A stretch of 58,202 nt of DNA from Asterionellopsis glacialis (Eukaryota; Bacillariophyta; Plagiogrammaphyceae; Rhaphoneidales; Asterionellopsidaceae), in NCBI GenBank assembly GCA_014885115.2, contig WKLE02000478.1, positions 1 to 58,202 of the forward strand. Direction: 5' to 3'. Below, piece after piece: positions 9,964-20,918 of the stretch. A program made the position numbers and the translations under genes. Numbering within the stretch: the first letter of the stretch is position 1; each line of letters begins with the position of its first letter. A model generated the notes under the pieces. The model saw only the letters and a list, made by a program, of their open reading frames with translations, did no database searches and was not told where the DNA came from.

Positions 9964-11598
9964 ATGACGACACCAGTGCCACCCCCAGCGAATACTAATG
10001 CCGCTGCGGCTACTACCGAAGATGATGTTGATGATCCAATGTTAGTATCACCACCATCTACTGCTGCTGCTTCTGACGACGATAATGGTGGCTTGGACCA
10101 TTTTGATAAAGATGGCTTTCCTAGTTTATTTCAAGAAACTTTATCTATGGCGATTAGTGCATCTTTTGCCTTTGTCATTGCTGATTTACGTAAGGCTGCA
10201 AGAGAGGGAACAATGTTATCCAAATCTGATTCAACTTTATTAATGAATTTACCAATTAAATATGGTGATTTACAAGATTTACTATCCAGGAACGAAGCAA
10301 CATTACAAAAAATCTTAAAACCAGATGTCTATGATGTTGTCTACAATGTCATTCTCAAGAGCATTGACAATCCAGAAATTAACGTCTTCAGACAAAGTAT
10401 GGATTTTAATGACGGATCATGTTATATCGTAGGCGATTCAAATCCGAATCAAGAATGTGTATACGCTATAACCAAATCATCTGACAAAATTAAACGTATT
10501 ATCTTATCCTTCCGTGGATCCATTACCATACAGGATTGGATACAAGATTTTAAAATAATAATGGGTGAAATACAGAATCCATTACTGGATACGAATTATA
10601 TGTATAATAGTACTACTACTGCTGATAATGCTGTCGAGACCAAAGAATCAAAAGATAAAATCCAAGAAGAAAAAGAGGAACAGTCTGAAACACTTCGTGT
10701 TCATGTTGGTTTTCGTGACTATCTTTATGGTTCTGCAACTTCTATAGTAGCAGTTCCAAAAAAGGTTGGAGAGTCTGTATCAAAAGTAAACAAAGCAATG
10801 ATAGATGGAATTGAGACTTTGCGGCGCAGCGGCAAGGGTACTTCAAGTAGTTGTGATGATGATAATCGTGACGAACCACCACCACCACCACCACCACCAC
10901 CACCACCACCACCACAACAACAACAACAAAAACAACTACAACGGAACGGAACGAAAACCGAGAAATCCAAAATCGAAATAATCATTTCGGAAGTAGTATC
11001 ATTATTACGACAACATCCAGATTATAAATTATACATATCGGGACACTCGTTAGGAGGTGCCTTGGCAATTATGACAGCCCTAGAACTTACACCTATTGTA
11101 ATGAAGTTACAACAGCAGCAGCAACAACACCAGTGTCCTGTAACATGCATTACAATTGGCAATCCTAAGGTGGGGAATAACCAATTTTGCCGTGCTATAC
11201 AAACGTTGGAAGAAGAAAAAAAATTACGTATATTAACCATTCAGAACAAGTATGATTTAGTCCCCATGGTACCAGATCCATTCTGGACATGTTACGTATG
11301 CTCCTATAGTGAACGATCCTTTCATCATGCAGGTTGGGTCATGAAACTTGTTGCGACCCGTAGAAATGATACATATTACATTTACCACCGAAAGACTTCT
11401 CGGAAAAATAAAACAAAACCAGTCACATTTATGAAACGGCTAGGTCAAAAATTGGAACGTTATCTGATTGTGTTCGGGGGTATGCATCAAATTAAGAAAC
11501 GTCATTTTTATGGAACATACGTAGCAAGGCTTTTATCACATAAAGACGAGTTAAATAAATTATATATCAATGATTTGTATAAGGGAAAACTAAACTAA
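9964..11598 (+). CDS. Class 3 lipase (alpha/beta hydrolase)
   Basis: The 544-residue protein belongs to the fungal-type class 3 (Lipase_3) triacylglycerol lipase family, which cleaves acyl esters. The conserved parts are ILSFRGS (oxyanion region, about residues 180-186), VHVGFRDYLY, the nucleophile elbow GHSLGG with Ser362, and IGNPKVGN. Asp431 in NKYDLVPMVP is the likely catalytic Asp, with His514 or His508 as the likely catalytic His. A Pro run followed by a Gln run (about 305-325) sits between the GFRDY block and the nucleophile. The N-terminus is Ala/Pro/Asp-rich with no clear signal peptide. A moderately hydrophobic stretch (LSMAISASFAFVIADL) lies near residues 61-76. Single exon. The start ATG at 9964 is the first in frame. 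Confidence 0.9.
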   Translation: MTTPVPPPANTNAAAATTEDDVDDPMLVSPPSTAAASDDDNGGLDHFDKDGFPSLFQETLSMAISASFAFVIADLRKAAREGTMLSKSDSTLLMNLPIKYGDLQDLLSRNEATLQKILKPDVYDVVYNVILKSIDNPEINVFRQSMDFNDGSCYIVGDSNPNQECVYAITKSSDKIKRIILSFRGSITIQDWIQDFKIIMGEIQNPLLDTNYMYNSTTTADNAVETKESKDKIQEEKEEQSETLRVHVGFRDYLYGSATSIVAVPKKVGESVSKVNKAMIDGIETLRRSGKGTSSSCDDDNRDEPPPPPPPPPPPPPQQQQQKQLQRNGTKTEKSKIEIIISEVVSLLRQHPDYKLYISGHSLGGALAIMTALELTPIVMKLQQQQQQHQCPVTCITIGNPKVGNNQFCRAIQTLEEEKKLRILTIQNKYDLVPMVPDPFWTCYVCSYSERSFHHAGWVMKLVATRRNDTYYIYHRKTSRKNKTKPVTFMKRLGQKLERYLIVFGGMHQIKKRHFYGTYVARLLSHKDELNKLYINDLYKGKLN

Positions 11599-11890
11599 TG
11601 ATCTGCTCCAGAGTGAAGTAGGGGTAGATAGAAAAACTGAAAGACAGATAGAGAGAGCTTACCAGAGAGAGAGAGAGAGATAGACAGTGATAGTGTATGA
11701 ATTCATAGTACGGTACCCATGGAAAATTAAAGAAAACAAATGAAATCATTTTGCTTTTCCATGAATATATATTGTGTAACATTCATTGTCATGATTGAAA
11801 TACGGAAACAACTACCACCTTACCAGATAAAGGCCTTATTAGTTTGATTTTCAAAGTCAGCCGGAGCTCCACAAATTTCTACTCTTTTCA

Positions 11891-13420
11891 TTAATCTTTG
11901 TTCCAGTCGATGTTGTGGTGTGCTGATGGTAGAAAAAGTCTGTGTAGAGATGTAAAAGCTCCACCAGCAAAACCACAAGAAAAGAACCCTTTACCGACAC
12001 AACCACCATCAACCTGAAAGTCGCTTGATCTGCGTCGATACACATCGGACGACGTATCTAAAGGGTTACTCATTTCGAAATCAATATCTTGGATATGCTT
12101 CATGACTTCTTTCAGTGTCGACACTTCTGAACCACTGGAATTTCGTTGCAAACTATTTCTTCCAATGCTATTTCTGACCTCATCACTAAGTTGATCTAAC
12201 AAACTACGACCACTAGCCCAAAGAGTATATCGATGTAACCTATTAGACTTGTTGTGATTTCTGTTTCTTGGTGCTGATCGACACCGAGATCCAGATTTTT
12301 TTAATTCTTCAACAAGTATATTGATCTCTTCTACATGTTCTTGTGTGAAATCCCTTGCAGCTTGTTTCATTTCTTCGACCCGTCCTTCATCTGTTTCCGC
12401 ACTTGAAAACTTCTCCATTGGCACAGTCAAACGTAAGAAATGTAAATTAGGACTATGGGTCTTTTTTGCAATATCGATAGCTCGTGAAACGTAAGGCATC
12501 TCCATGTCACCACAACCAGTCGACAAGACGATCCCAATAGGTCTTTCGGGCCATAAACGGCGTGCCTCCGAAATAGCAACAGCTACTGGACCATTGCTCA
12601 CGAGGCCTCCATCAGCACATTTCTTTCTTTCGCCATTCGCATTAAGTTCTACACGATCAACAAGTACAGGGACGGCAGAAGTGGCAGCCATGGCTTCCCA
12701 CAACTCTATTTCATTTGTACCACCAATTTTGAACGCTTCAACGTCTTTATTTTTATTGGCATCTTCAGTTTGTTCCAATGAATCATCGAAGACATCATAC
12801 GACCGAAGAACAAAGGGCTTGAATTCAGAGTCCGAACTTGCATCGTTATTGTCATTGAAATTGTTACGGACAGTGCACAGGGCAAATGCTTTCAAACCAT
12901 TGGGGTTGTATAATGCTTTACCCTGACACCTTTCTTTATAAATGTTGCTCATCTTGTCTTCTTCGCCCATGAGAGTACCGTCGGAGAATAGGTTTCCTAA
13001 CCCCATTTTCTTGAAGGACCCTTCTCGGATAAGGTCCAACAATGCGGTAGCTTCTTTTACGAATCTCTCATTATTTCCTTCTTGACCCATTATAAGAGCT
13101 CCAACACCCCCCACCGATGTCCCACCAGCCAAGTCAAAAAATTTCAAAAAATCTTCTTGGCCAACAACCTTTTGGATTTCTTCTATCATGACAATCTGAG
13201 CATATCCATACATTCCTCCTCCGTCCATAACAATAATGTTGATGGGATCTGCTTCTTCGGATGGGCGGTCGCTGGTATTATGGAAACTTGCACTTTCCAT
13301 GTTCTTTAGAATTTTCTCATGATTTTTTCTTCGCCGAAATACTTCCTTTGTCCAAGCGACAGTTGAAAATCGACTTTTCTTGTCCATCATCGTGGTGCTT
13401 TTTCGTTTCGGATGTCTCAA
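11891..13420 (-). CDS. Patatin-like phospholipase
   Basis: The 509-residue protein is a predicted patatin-type acyl hydrolase (phospholipase A2/lipid acylhydrolase). The Gly-rich oxyanion motif DGGGMYGY is at 66-73. The GxSxG nucleophile motif is GGTSVGG with Ser102. The catalytic Asp is D270 in DGGLVSNGP, so the Ser-Asp dyad is intact. The basic N-terminus (1-40) has no signal peptide. The C-terminal third, from about residue 370, is Ser/Arg-rich and low complexity, ending in a Gly/Phe/Cys-rich tail. It lies tail-to-tail with the class 3 lipase, so two lipid hydrolases are neighbours, although shared regulation is only a guess. Single exon. A downstream Met at residue 11 could also start the protein. 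Confidence 0.9.
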   Translation of the reverse strand: MRHPKRKSTTMMDKKSRFSTVAWTKEVFRRRKNHEKILKNMESASFHNTSDRPSEEADPINIIVMDGGGMYGYAQIVMIEEIQKVVGQEDFLKFFDLAGGTSVGGVGALIMGQEGNNERFVKEATALLDLIREGSFKKMGLGNLFSDGTLMGEEDKMSNIYKERCQGKALYNPNGLKAFALCTVRNNFNDNNDASSDSEFKPFVLRSYDVFDDSLEQTEDANKNKDVEAFKIGGTNEIELWEAMAATSAVPVLVDRVELNANGERKKCADGGLVSNGPVAVAISEARRLWPERPIGIVLSTGCGDMEMPYVSRAIDIAKKTHSPNLHFLRLTVPMEKFSSAETDEGRVEEMKQAARDFTQEHVEEINILVEELKKSGSRCRSAPRNRNHNKSNRLHRYTLWASGRSLLDQLSDEVRNSIGRNSLQRNSSGSEVSTLKEVMKHIQDIDFEMSNPLDTSSDVYRRRSSDFQVDGGCVGKGFFSCGFAGGAFTSLHRLFLPSAHHNIDWNKD

Positions 13421-14322
13421 AATTAGAATAATTCTACGTCGGATATCTTATTTCGTGTTTATTTTGCACAAGTTTTTTTTGTGAAGTTTCAACATTTTAT
13501 TCCCGAGAAACAGTGCATTAGCCTGATTTGTAGGCAAAATCTTTCGCAGTTGTGTTGGTTTAATGCGAAATGAGTAACGCGGGATACAGGTTCGCGTTTG
13601 ATCGTGATTGGTATTTCCAGCAAAATATGAAATAAGCTGATTGCTTGAAATCTTGATATAGTTTCAAATCAAGTACAATGAATTCTGTTTGATGATTGGT
13701 CGAGAGAACTAGTGCATGTCCCAACAGATAATCATAGAGCAAAGTTGAACGAAAACTGCACTAAAAGTACACTATAAATACATGTGGATCACCAAGAGTG
13801 TCCTAAAAGTACACTAGAAATGGATGTACAGTTGATGACCAAAAGTGTCCTAAAAGTACACTAGAAATACCCGTACATGTTATTGTGATATCACCAAAAG
13901 TGTACTATTTAGATAAATGTGGATAACCAAAAAGTGTCCTAAAAGTACAGTAAATTAATTTCTCTCACTCCAGAGTGTCTTTGATTGGTCGAAAGTTGAG
14001 AATACACTAAAAAGTAAACTAGACTAGAGGCAAAGCCTCGGTCTCTACCGTTACTTCTTTTTGCAAGCAAACCAAAATTATTTCATTTCTTCTCGTAATT
14101 TTGACCAGTCCTGTTCTTTACCTGTGCCTCCTCCTCTTACGAACTAGGGGTAGGTCTCCTAAAAAATTTGATTTAAGATTAAAAAATCGCAGATCTCTAG
14201 TGGGAAAATATAAACTTAATTTCTGCAAAGGACGACCAGATGCATGCATGTGATGACCATGATAAAATAATATGATAGTGGCGAGATGCAATCTACTTTT
14301 TATTTTTATCAGTTGCTTTTGC
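13421..14322. other. Intergenic spacer with tandem repeat
   Basis: No gene is seen here. The stretch contains the ~45-bp tandem repeat at 13759-13960 and otherwise ordinary AT-rich sequence. Confidence 0.55.
13759..13960. repeat. Tandem ~45-bp repeat (about 4-5 units)
   Basis: The core CCTAAAAGTACACTAGAAAT recurs with variation near 13760, 13802, 13848 and 13938, with a weaker unit near 13898. Copies are separated by variants of ATGT...GATCACCAAAAGTG. Each unit contains a GTAC. Confidence 0.85.
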
Positions 14323-17300
14323 TTACTGAAGTTGTCGAGCTAGATACTTCCGATCAAATCTTCTATCCTTAGCTATAGAGGCTCTCAGAATCATAAGTGC
14401 TGGTGGCATTTCCCATTTCCAAAGAAATAATGCTCCAGCCCAAAGTCCCAAAACGAGTAACACTGAAATACATAAAATTAGAGAAGTAGCACCTCTCCTT
14501 TTGGTTTGCATCCCATCCATAATTGCAACTCTAGCAAAGACATATCCCCAAAAGGCAGTCGATGAAAGACAAAAGAAACATACCCACGACTCCATGGCAG
14601 CTGCAGAAATTGTACCAGCTCCACCTAAAACTAAACACATTGACGTTACGACAAACTCAGCTAAGAAGAGGATCCCACCTGAACATCCCACAAGTTGACC
14701 AACAAGAAAGAAACCAATCACCAAGGTATTCAATCCAAATGGTTTCAAAATTGATCTTGTTTCTGTGGCTCGAGAAATACCTCTTCCGGTCTCCATGGAT
14801 TGGAGTGACATACTAAGGCCCTATAAAAACGAAAGTTTTTCAAACCAAAGAAAGAAAGGAAAAATATGAGTAACCAATATATTTAAAGTTTTCCAGAGGT
14901 AGAGGTGTCTCATACAAAACTTACCAATGCAATACTACAACAGAACACTGTCATTAGATTCAAGAGGAAATGTGGAGAGCAGATACAAAAGCTACCCAGT
15001 GAAATAAGAACCCCAATCACAATTTTCTTTGCAGCAGATTCCTCCCTGATTTCTATCGGCGTTCCATCAGCTTGGCAACCGGATCCAAATGTCATACCAC
15101 CCAAACATGCTTCAGCGCGAAAAGTCGATCTAAACAGGAAATAGTGGGCATTAAATAAATAATGATGAGGATTTCTGAGTCTGATTGCAGAAAAGTAAAG
15201 AATTCGCCACCACATATGAACAAGCACGTGGTACACGTACCTATGCTCTCTAAAATCTTTATTTCTCCAAAAAGCAATGTGATTGAGCAAAGCCTTACGG
15301 CTACGTCGATTCCATCTTGGTGTAAAGACCAACCGTTGCATAAACAAGGGGCACACTCTATCCCACTGCCTCTGGCACCAAATATTGAACCGAGATGCGA
15401 TTCCGTTCGGGTATTCAGTATTCAATGTTGACATCGAGAAATGCTCCATCATAGTACGTTCGAACGATCGACCAATGCTTCTTTCGGAATATCGACCCAA
15501 GTAGAGCCACAAAAATGTCACCACGAGAGCAGCAAAAGCACATTCCCCCCCAGTCAAGTATCTAAGTGTGGAATAAAATAGAACCAAACAAGGTTAAAGG
15601 AATTGATAAAAATCAACCATTATCGTCCACAGTGGTAAAATCTGAACTCGTACCTCATTTCATTGTGTACCTCAAAGGGCAACCCTTCCAAATGATATTC
15701 AATTGGCATTGGTGTGATAGAAAATAAAGAGCGCGCCACGAGCGTTGATATCAACGGCCACGCCGCAAGTGAGTTGCTCACCCATTGCGATGCAATCAAA
15801 ATACGTCTATCTACAAATATGGATCCTGGTCCCTGACTTTCGTCGACAGACCATCCCATCATAGCTGATAAAAGCCAAAGAAAGCGCAGGATGCGGGGTC
15901 CTCGAACATTCCTGTTTCCAATACGATCATTTCCCTCCATTGCTCGATTTTGCTGATTTGTACCGATCACATTCATTCCATCGGTTACATTTCTCTCATC
16001 GACTGAAGTAGGAACTTCGATGATCTCACTTACACCATTATTCAAAACAACTGATACCGGCACTAACTCGGATGCGGTGTCGACACGCGAGTTGAATTTC
16101 TGTGATGTCAACAAGAACTTTCCGACACCTGGGGGGGGGATATTATTCACAAAGCGCGCCAACGAAGACAGCTTCTCTAGTCCACTAATGTCATTGCTCT
16201 TTTTGTTTGTCCAATGCAAAAAGTTGTGGCTCTCACAATCTAGATCTACTGTTGTAAGATAGATGGGAGAATTCCTTTTATTAGATTGCCTTACATCAAG
16301 GATTCCTTGTTTCTCAATGCTGTGCTTTATTGATGCCTTCCACTTTGCTGCGACAATCACAGCTCGGCCAACCATTTGATCTGTATAACGTTTCAGTGAA
16401 GAATGTAAAAAAATAGGTTCCGGTAACATTGGTCTTCGCACGATACTATCTGGAGAGCGGTCATAAACTCCATGTACAAGAAGTGACCGGGGATCAGCAA
16501 TCATAGAAAGAGCACTTGCAAAACCAAGCACCGCATTATCCATGTAAACATCTGTATTTCGTTCCCATCTTGGACGATGGAATCGTTTACTTAAGGCGAA
16601 TGATGACTCTTCATTGTAAATCTCTTCGTCATTGTCATGATTGGGATCTTCTTGCTTACCAATGCAATAAAAGCCAGGGTTATGCCACAAATGGCGAAAG
16701 CCATCAAGATATTCTGGTTCAGATTTCCATGAGACACTTGGATGGAGGACTTTAGTCTTGGAAGACACTGATCTAACCACATCTTCGTCATGAAGGACTT
16801 TTCCGAAGACTGAATCTGTACATCGAACATGACGATACACACCAGCATCTCTCCATTCGTGTCCATATACTATCCGTGGCGGGGAGGATAAATGATCGAC
16901 AAATGGAAATCCACCATCTTGACGTTGTTTGTTCTCTCCTTGGTCTAGAACACGTGAAAGCATTTTTATCGATACACGAGCATGGGTTTTTACGCAAAGT
17001 TGATCTACGAGTAGCTCTAACTGAACCAAAATTGTTTGTTGCGCTGTACTTAGTAGTCTGGTGGCAGGTACCGCTCTTGCAGCTCGTCTTTGTACTAGCA
17101 GAGTATGAAGTGCATAGAGAATTTGATGAAGAGACTCAACTTTGGTAGGAATATCATCTTTACTTTGCAAGATAAATGGTGATACATGACGAAGACACGT
17201 AATCAAATTTTTCATTTGTTGATGTCTTTTGCGTTCACGAAAGTCACATACAAGTTTTCGTAATATATATGCTCTGCCAAGTTCTTCGGAACGATAACCC

Positions 17301-19858
17301 CAATCTCTTCCACACAATGTACAATTCTTTTCTGTACGATAGGCAACACCAGCATCGGACAACTCTCTTTCCAATCGAATATTTTGTAATCCTTCAAAGG
17401 TTTCAGGATCACTACGAAGTAAATTGGGAGCTACAAACACGGACGGTTCTAATGGAGCAGCAGCACCACCTGCCACATGAGTTTTTCCCTCCTTTTGACC
17501 CCAATCATCTGATTGATAGACATCAATGTCAAAGGGGAAAAGTGTCACCAGTTGAAATTCATCGAAGCTGTAATTAGAATTGACATGTGCAGACAGATAT
17601 TTGGTCCGAACATTGGTTTCAGTTGCAACATTATCCCACAAGTATTCAACAACATTTTTGTATTTACTAGATGCAGCCTGTGTCCATGTAGGGCGTACAA
17701 ATGTTTGTGATGGTCGTATACCACCTCTTGAAGTATATAATGGTGGTATACAGGGGATGGTAGGTGCAAACATATATCGGATAGCATACGGTGCAAACGG
17801 TAAATGTGCCTCCTTGGAATACACGTCGGCAAGGAATGGATCTACTTCCTCACGATGTACATCAAGTGTTTCAAAGGCTTCGCTTAATAGACTTCCCGGT
17901 GGACGGACACCCAAAACAATTTGACAACTTTCACCAGCTTCTAAATAACCCTCTGATGGGTAAACAGTAAAACAATCTGGTCGTTGTACAAAGATACGGA
18001 ATGTGATTGGTCGAACATAATCAGGATTTGTAAATCGTACAATATGCCATGTATGATGTGATACTTCAATTTGACAACCAACACGGGAAACAGATGCCGA
18101 AGAAGCTGATGATGGTGATCGTGTTGTTGTTGTGTTTGCAACTGGATCGTTCTGGTCACCGTTATTGCGGTTGGACGGAGTAGTATCATCATTCTCATCG
18201 TCATCATTATGGTTATCATCATTATCATCATCATCATCATCATCATCATCATTGTTATCCATATCACAACCATATACATCTTGTCGCAAATGATTCAATT
18301 CCTTTTGTCCTTCCTTGGTACCCCTCAATCGTGATTCACCTACATTGAAAAATAAGGTATCATCTAAAAAATATAATCCTGATGATTTGTATTGTTCTGG
18401 ACGTATTTGTCTATGAAAGGTTGATGCGGATACAAATGCTTGACATGCATGTTCTATTCTTTGAGATATTGATACCTCCCTAGGTTCATATTGTAATTGA
18501 TGAATTGTTTGGACTTGTCTACAAAATTTGGCAATGGAATATTGTGTGATTGCAAAGATACTTTTAGCTCGTGATGGTGTTTGTTGTTGCACAGCAGTAG
18601 ATCTCCTACCATCGTTATCCTTATGATGCAATAATAATGAATGAGCTGTAGCAATAACTTGTGCTTCATCTATTGGATCATCATCCCAATGTATGGAATC
18701 ATTCGCACCATTCAGTGATGGTGCCTCTTTCTTTTGTTTCTTTTTCTGTCGATATCGTCGATCTCTTGCCATAGCTTGATGTACGACTTCCGGCAAATCA
18801 TGTGACTGTGATTGGTATCTACATGTAGGACATTGATCCATCCAACGGGAATGACACAGGTCATCATTGTTGGTACTGTTGTCATTCCCACTTGGAGGTA
18901 CTTCTGTTGTTGTTGTTGTTGTTGTTGACGACGACGATGGTGTGGTGTTTCCTTTTCTTTTTCCCTTTTCTTCTTGCGGACCACTAATAATAGCATCTGG
19001 TATACAACATCGTCCTGGTACATCACCATCATCTGGATATACACAATTCCAATGCGTAACCCATAAGTCGTGTGGATTCATATAAGCTTCTTGATAAGAT
19101 TGTAACCATTTCGTGTTTTTTTGGATAGAAGCGACACCAAAATTCCAACGGCTTACAAATTTACGTTTCCATAACTCATCTGTTGTAGAATGATGTGACA
19201 TGGTACGTGATACCAAGGCAACCTTGGCAATTTCTTGTACTGATAAATGATATAATATCATTGCTGAAATATCTGGACTTAAATCTTCCAACATGGATAA
19301 TTGTCTTGCTGTTGACGGTAGTGCTGGTGTGGAAGCAGTTCTTGACGATACTGATTCTTCATTGACACTGCTGTTACAACAAAAACTACTACTATCACCG
19401 GCTTCCTCTTCTACCCAATCCGGAATAAAAAATAATGTATCTGTTTCATCGCTATTGTTCTCATTGTCATTTTGAAGAATTCCATGTACGGGACTTTCAT
19501 CATCATCGTCGTCGTCGTCATCATCATTATGGCAAATGGAACCATCTAAACCTGTTTTTCGAGTTGGACTGCTGTTACTGATATCTGTTTCACTTCTTAT
19601 AGGAGCTTCTTTTCTAATTTCTTTGTCAGTATTAGTCACCATTGATGTCACATTCACATCCGTATGATTCTTATTCTTGTTCGTATCATTCATATTATTT
19701 ATAGTTTCATTCTTTTGGTTATCGTTACCATTGTCATTATCAGAGGAACAAAAGGAAAGCGCAGCCAAGGTAGCTTCAGCTCTTTCTGATGTTGACATGC
19801 TATAGTTATTCGTAGCTCTCCACACTGAGTTTTTTGTTTTCCACAGGGTAACATGCAC
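14323..19858 (-). CDS. F-box / MSP-like / multi-pass membrane fusion protein
   Basis: Three exons give 1,779 residues: 19858-15654, 15561-14925 and 14820-14323. The introns are 92 nt (GTACGAG...CACTTAG) and 104 nt (GTAAGTTT...TTTATAG), and both junctions keep the frame. An acidic N-terminal region is followed by an F-box-like segment (about 188-240, LEDLSPDISAMILYHLS). Next comes a disordered region and a VAP/major-sperm-protein-like beta domain (about 594-700, with VRFTNPDYVRPITFRIF). A CxxC near 845 and a long unassigned region follow. The C-terminus holds one membrane helix near 1408-1423, one or two near 1578-1614, and about four more after 1615. An F-box suggests SCF ubiquitin ligase recruitment, and MSP domains bind FFAT-type partners at ER contact sites. 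Combining these at a membrane is inference. Met21 is an alternative start. Confidence 0.75.
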
Positions 19859-20918
19859 TTTCCAAGAAAAGCAGTAGGCCGGTGTTGTTTAGAAAATATG
19901 TATGATAGCGGAAGCAAGGTCTTTGTCTTTTTCGAAAGAGAGAGAGAGAGAGAGAGAGAGAGGGACTACCACAATGACGATTTTCAATACTGTTTCTACC
20001 AAAATGAAATATATCGGGACGCACGCTGCCAGTTCGATTGGAAGCGGTAATCTCGTTAGTTCTGCTTTTCCATTGCGGTTCTCTTCTTGCTTCCTGGGTC
20101 GCACTGTCACACTTTTTTTCGGTGTTGGGTGAGGCAAGCTAGCTGGCAAGCTACGGTACGGACGGTATAATACTTGGGGTCCCGTAGTCCTGTCCCGGCT
20201 GCGCAAAAGACGATATAGTTAACAACACTCTCTCTAAGAGAGAGAAAACCCCAAAAAACTCTATCGAAGTCTCTCCATCAAGCTCTTTCTGTAATCCGTT
20301 TTCTAGAAGGAAATAAAATTATCAAACCTAAATACATTCAATTTCCATTATAATCAATCAGAAAAGCATTGTCTTTTGTACGAATAGTAAACCCATATCT
20401 TGTAAATTACTTATCCTCAGCACTGATAAATACACGATTATTAAAGAAAATATGACACAAGTTCATTATTCATCTTATCTACACAACATAGTATAGTGAT
20501 TATAAAATATACCACAAAAAACCAATAAGAAAATTAAAAAAAAATGGAGTGGTGTTCTCTACTATAGAGAGTACCGGTAGAGAAGACATCGAACTTTTTC
20601 TGTATATACTGTAGAACTACGAGGAGCTCGAAAAGCGTAAAAAATCGTCATTCGTCATCGTTGCGTGTCTGGCGTCAGTCGGCGGTCCCGGCATCAGAAG
20701 ATGGAATTCAAAAAGAAACATATCTTTGTTGTTCCACCGTCCGCGGAAACACACACAAGACATCTGATCTTGTGTCGTCAATGAAATCGTCAATCACATC
20801 TCTCTCACTCTTTCTCATGAAAAGATCATCTCCAACATATTTCTAATAGATAAAATCTAATCGACGACAACTCAAGAACGCATACAAGGTATAATCGATA
20901 CAAAAGGAAAATTGCACC
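19859..20918. other. Divergent promoter region with GA repeat
   Basis: The gap separates the divergent F-box gene and methyltransferase gene. It holds a (GA)n tract and a possible inverted-repeat pair (20226-20246 and 20557-20574) bounding AT-rich DNA. No gene is seen. Confidence 0.55.
19936..19962. repeat. (GA)n microsatellite
   Basis: About 13 GA dinucleotides lie just upstream of the F-box gene, within its likely 5' UTR or promoter. Confidence 0.95.
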
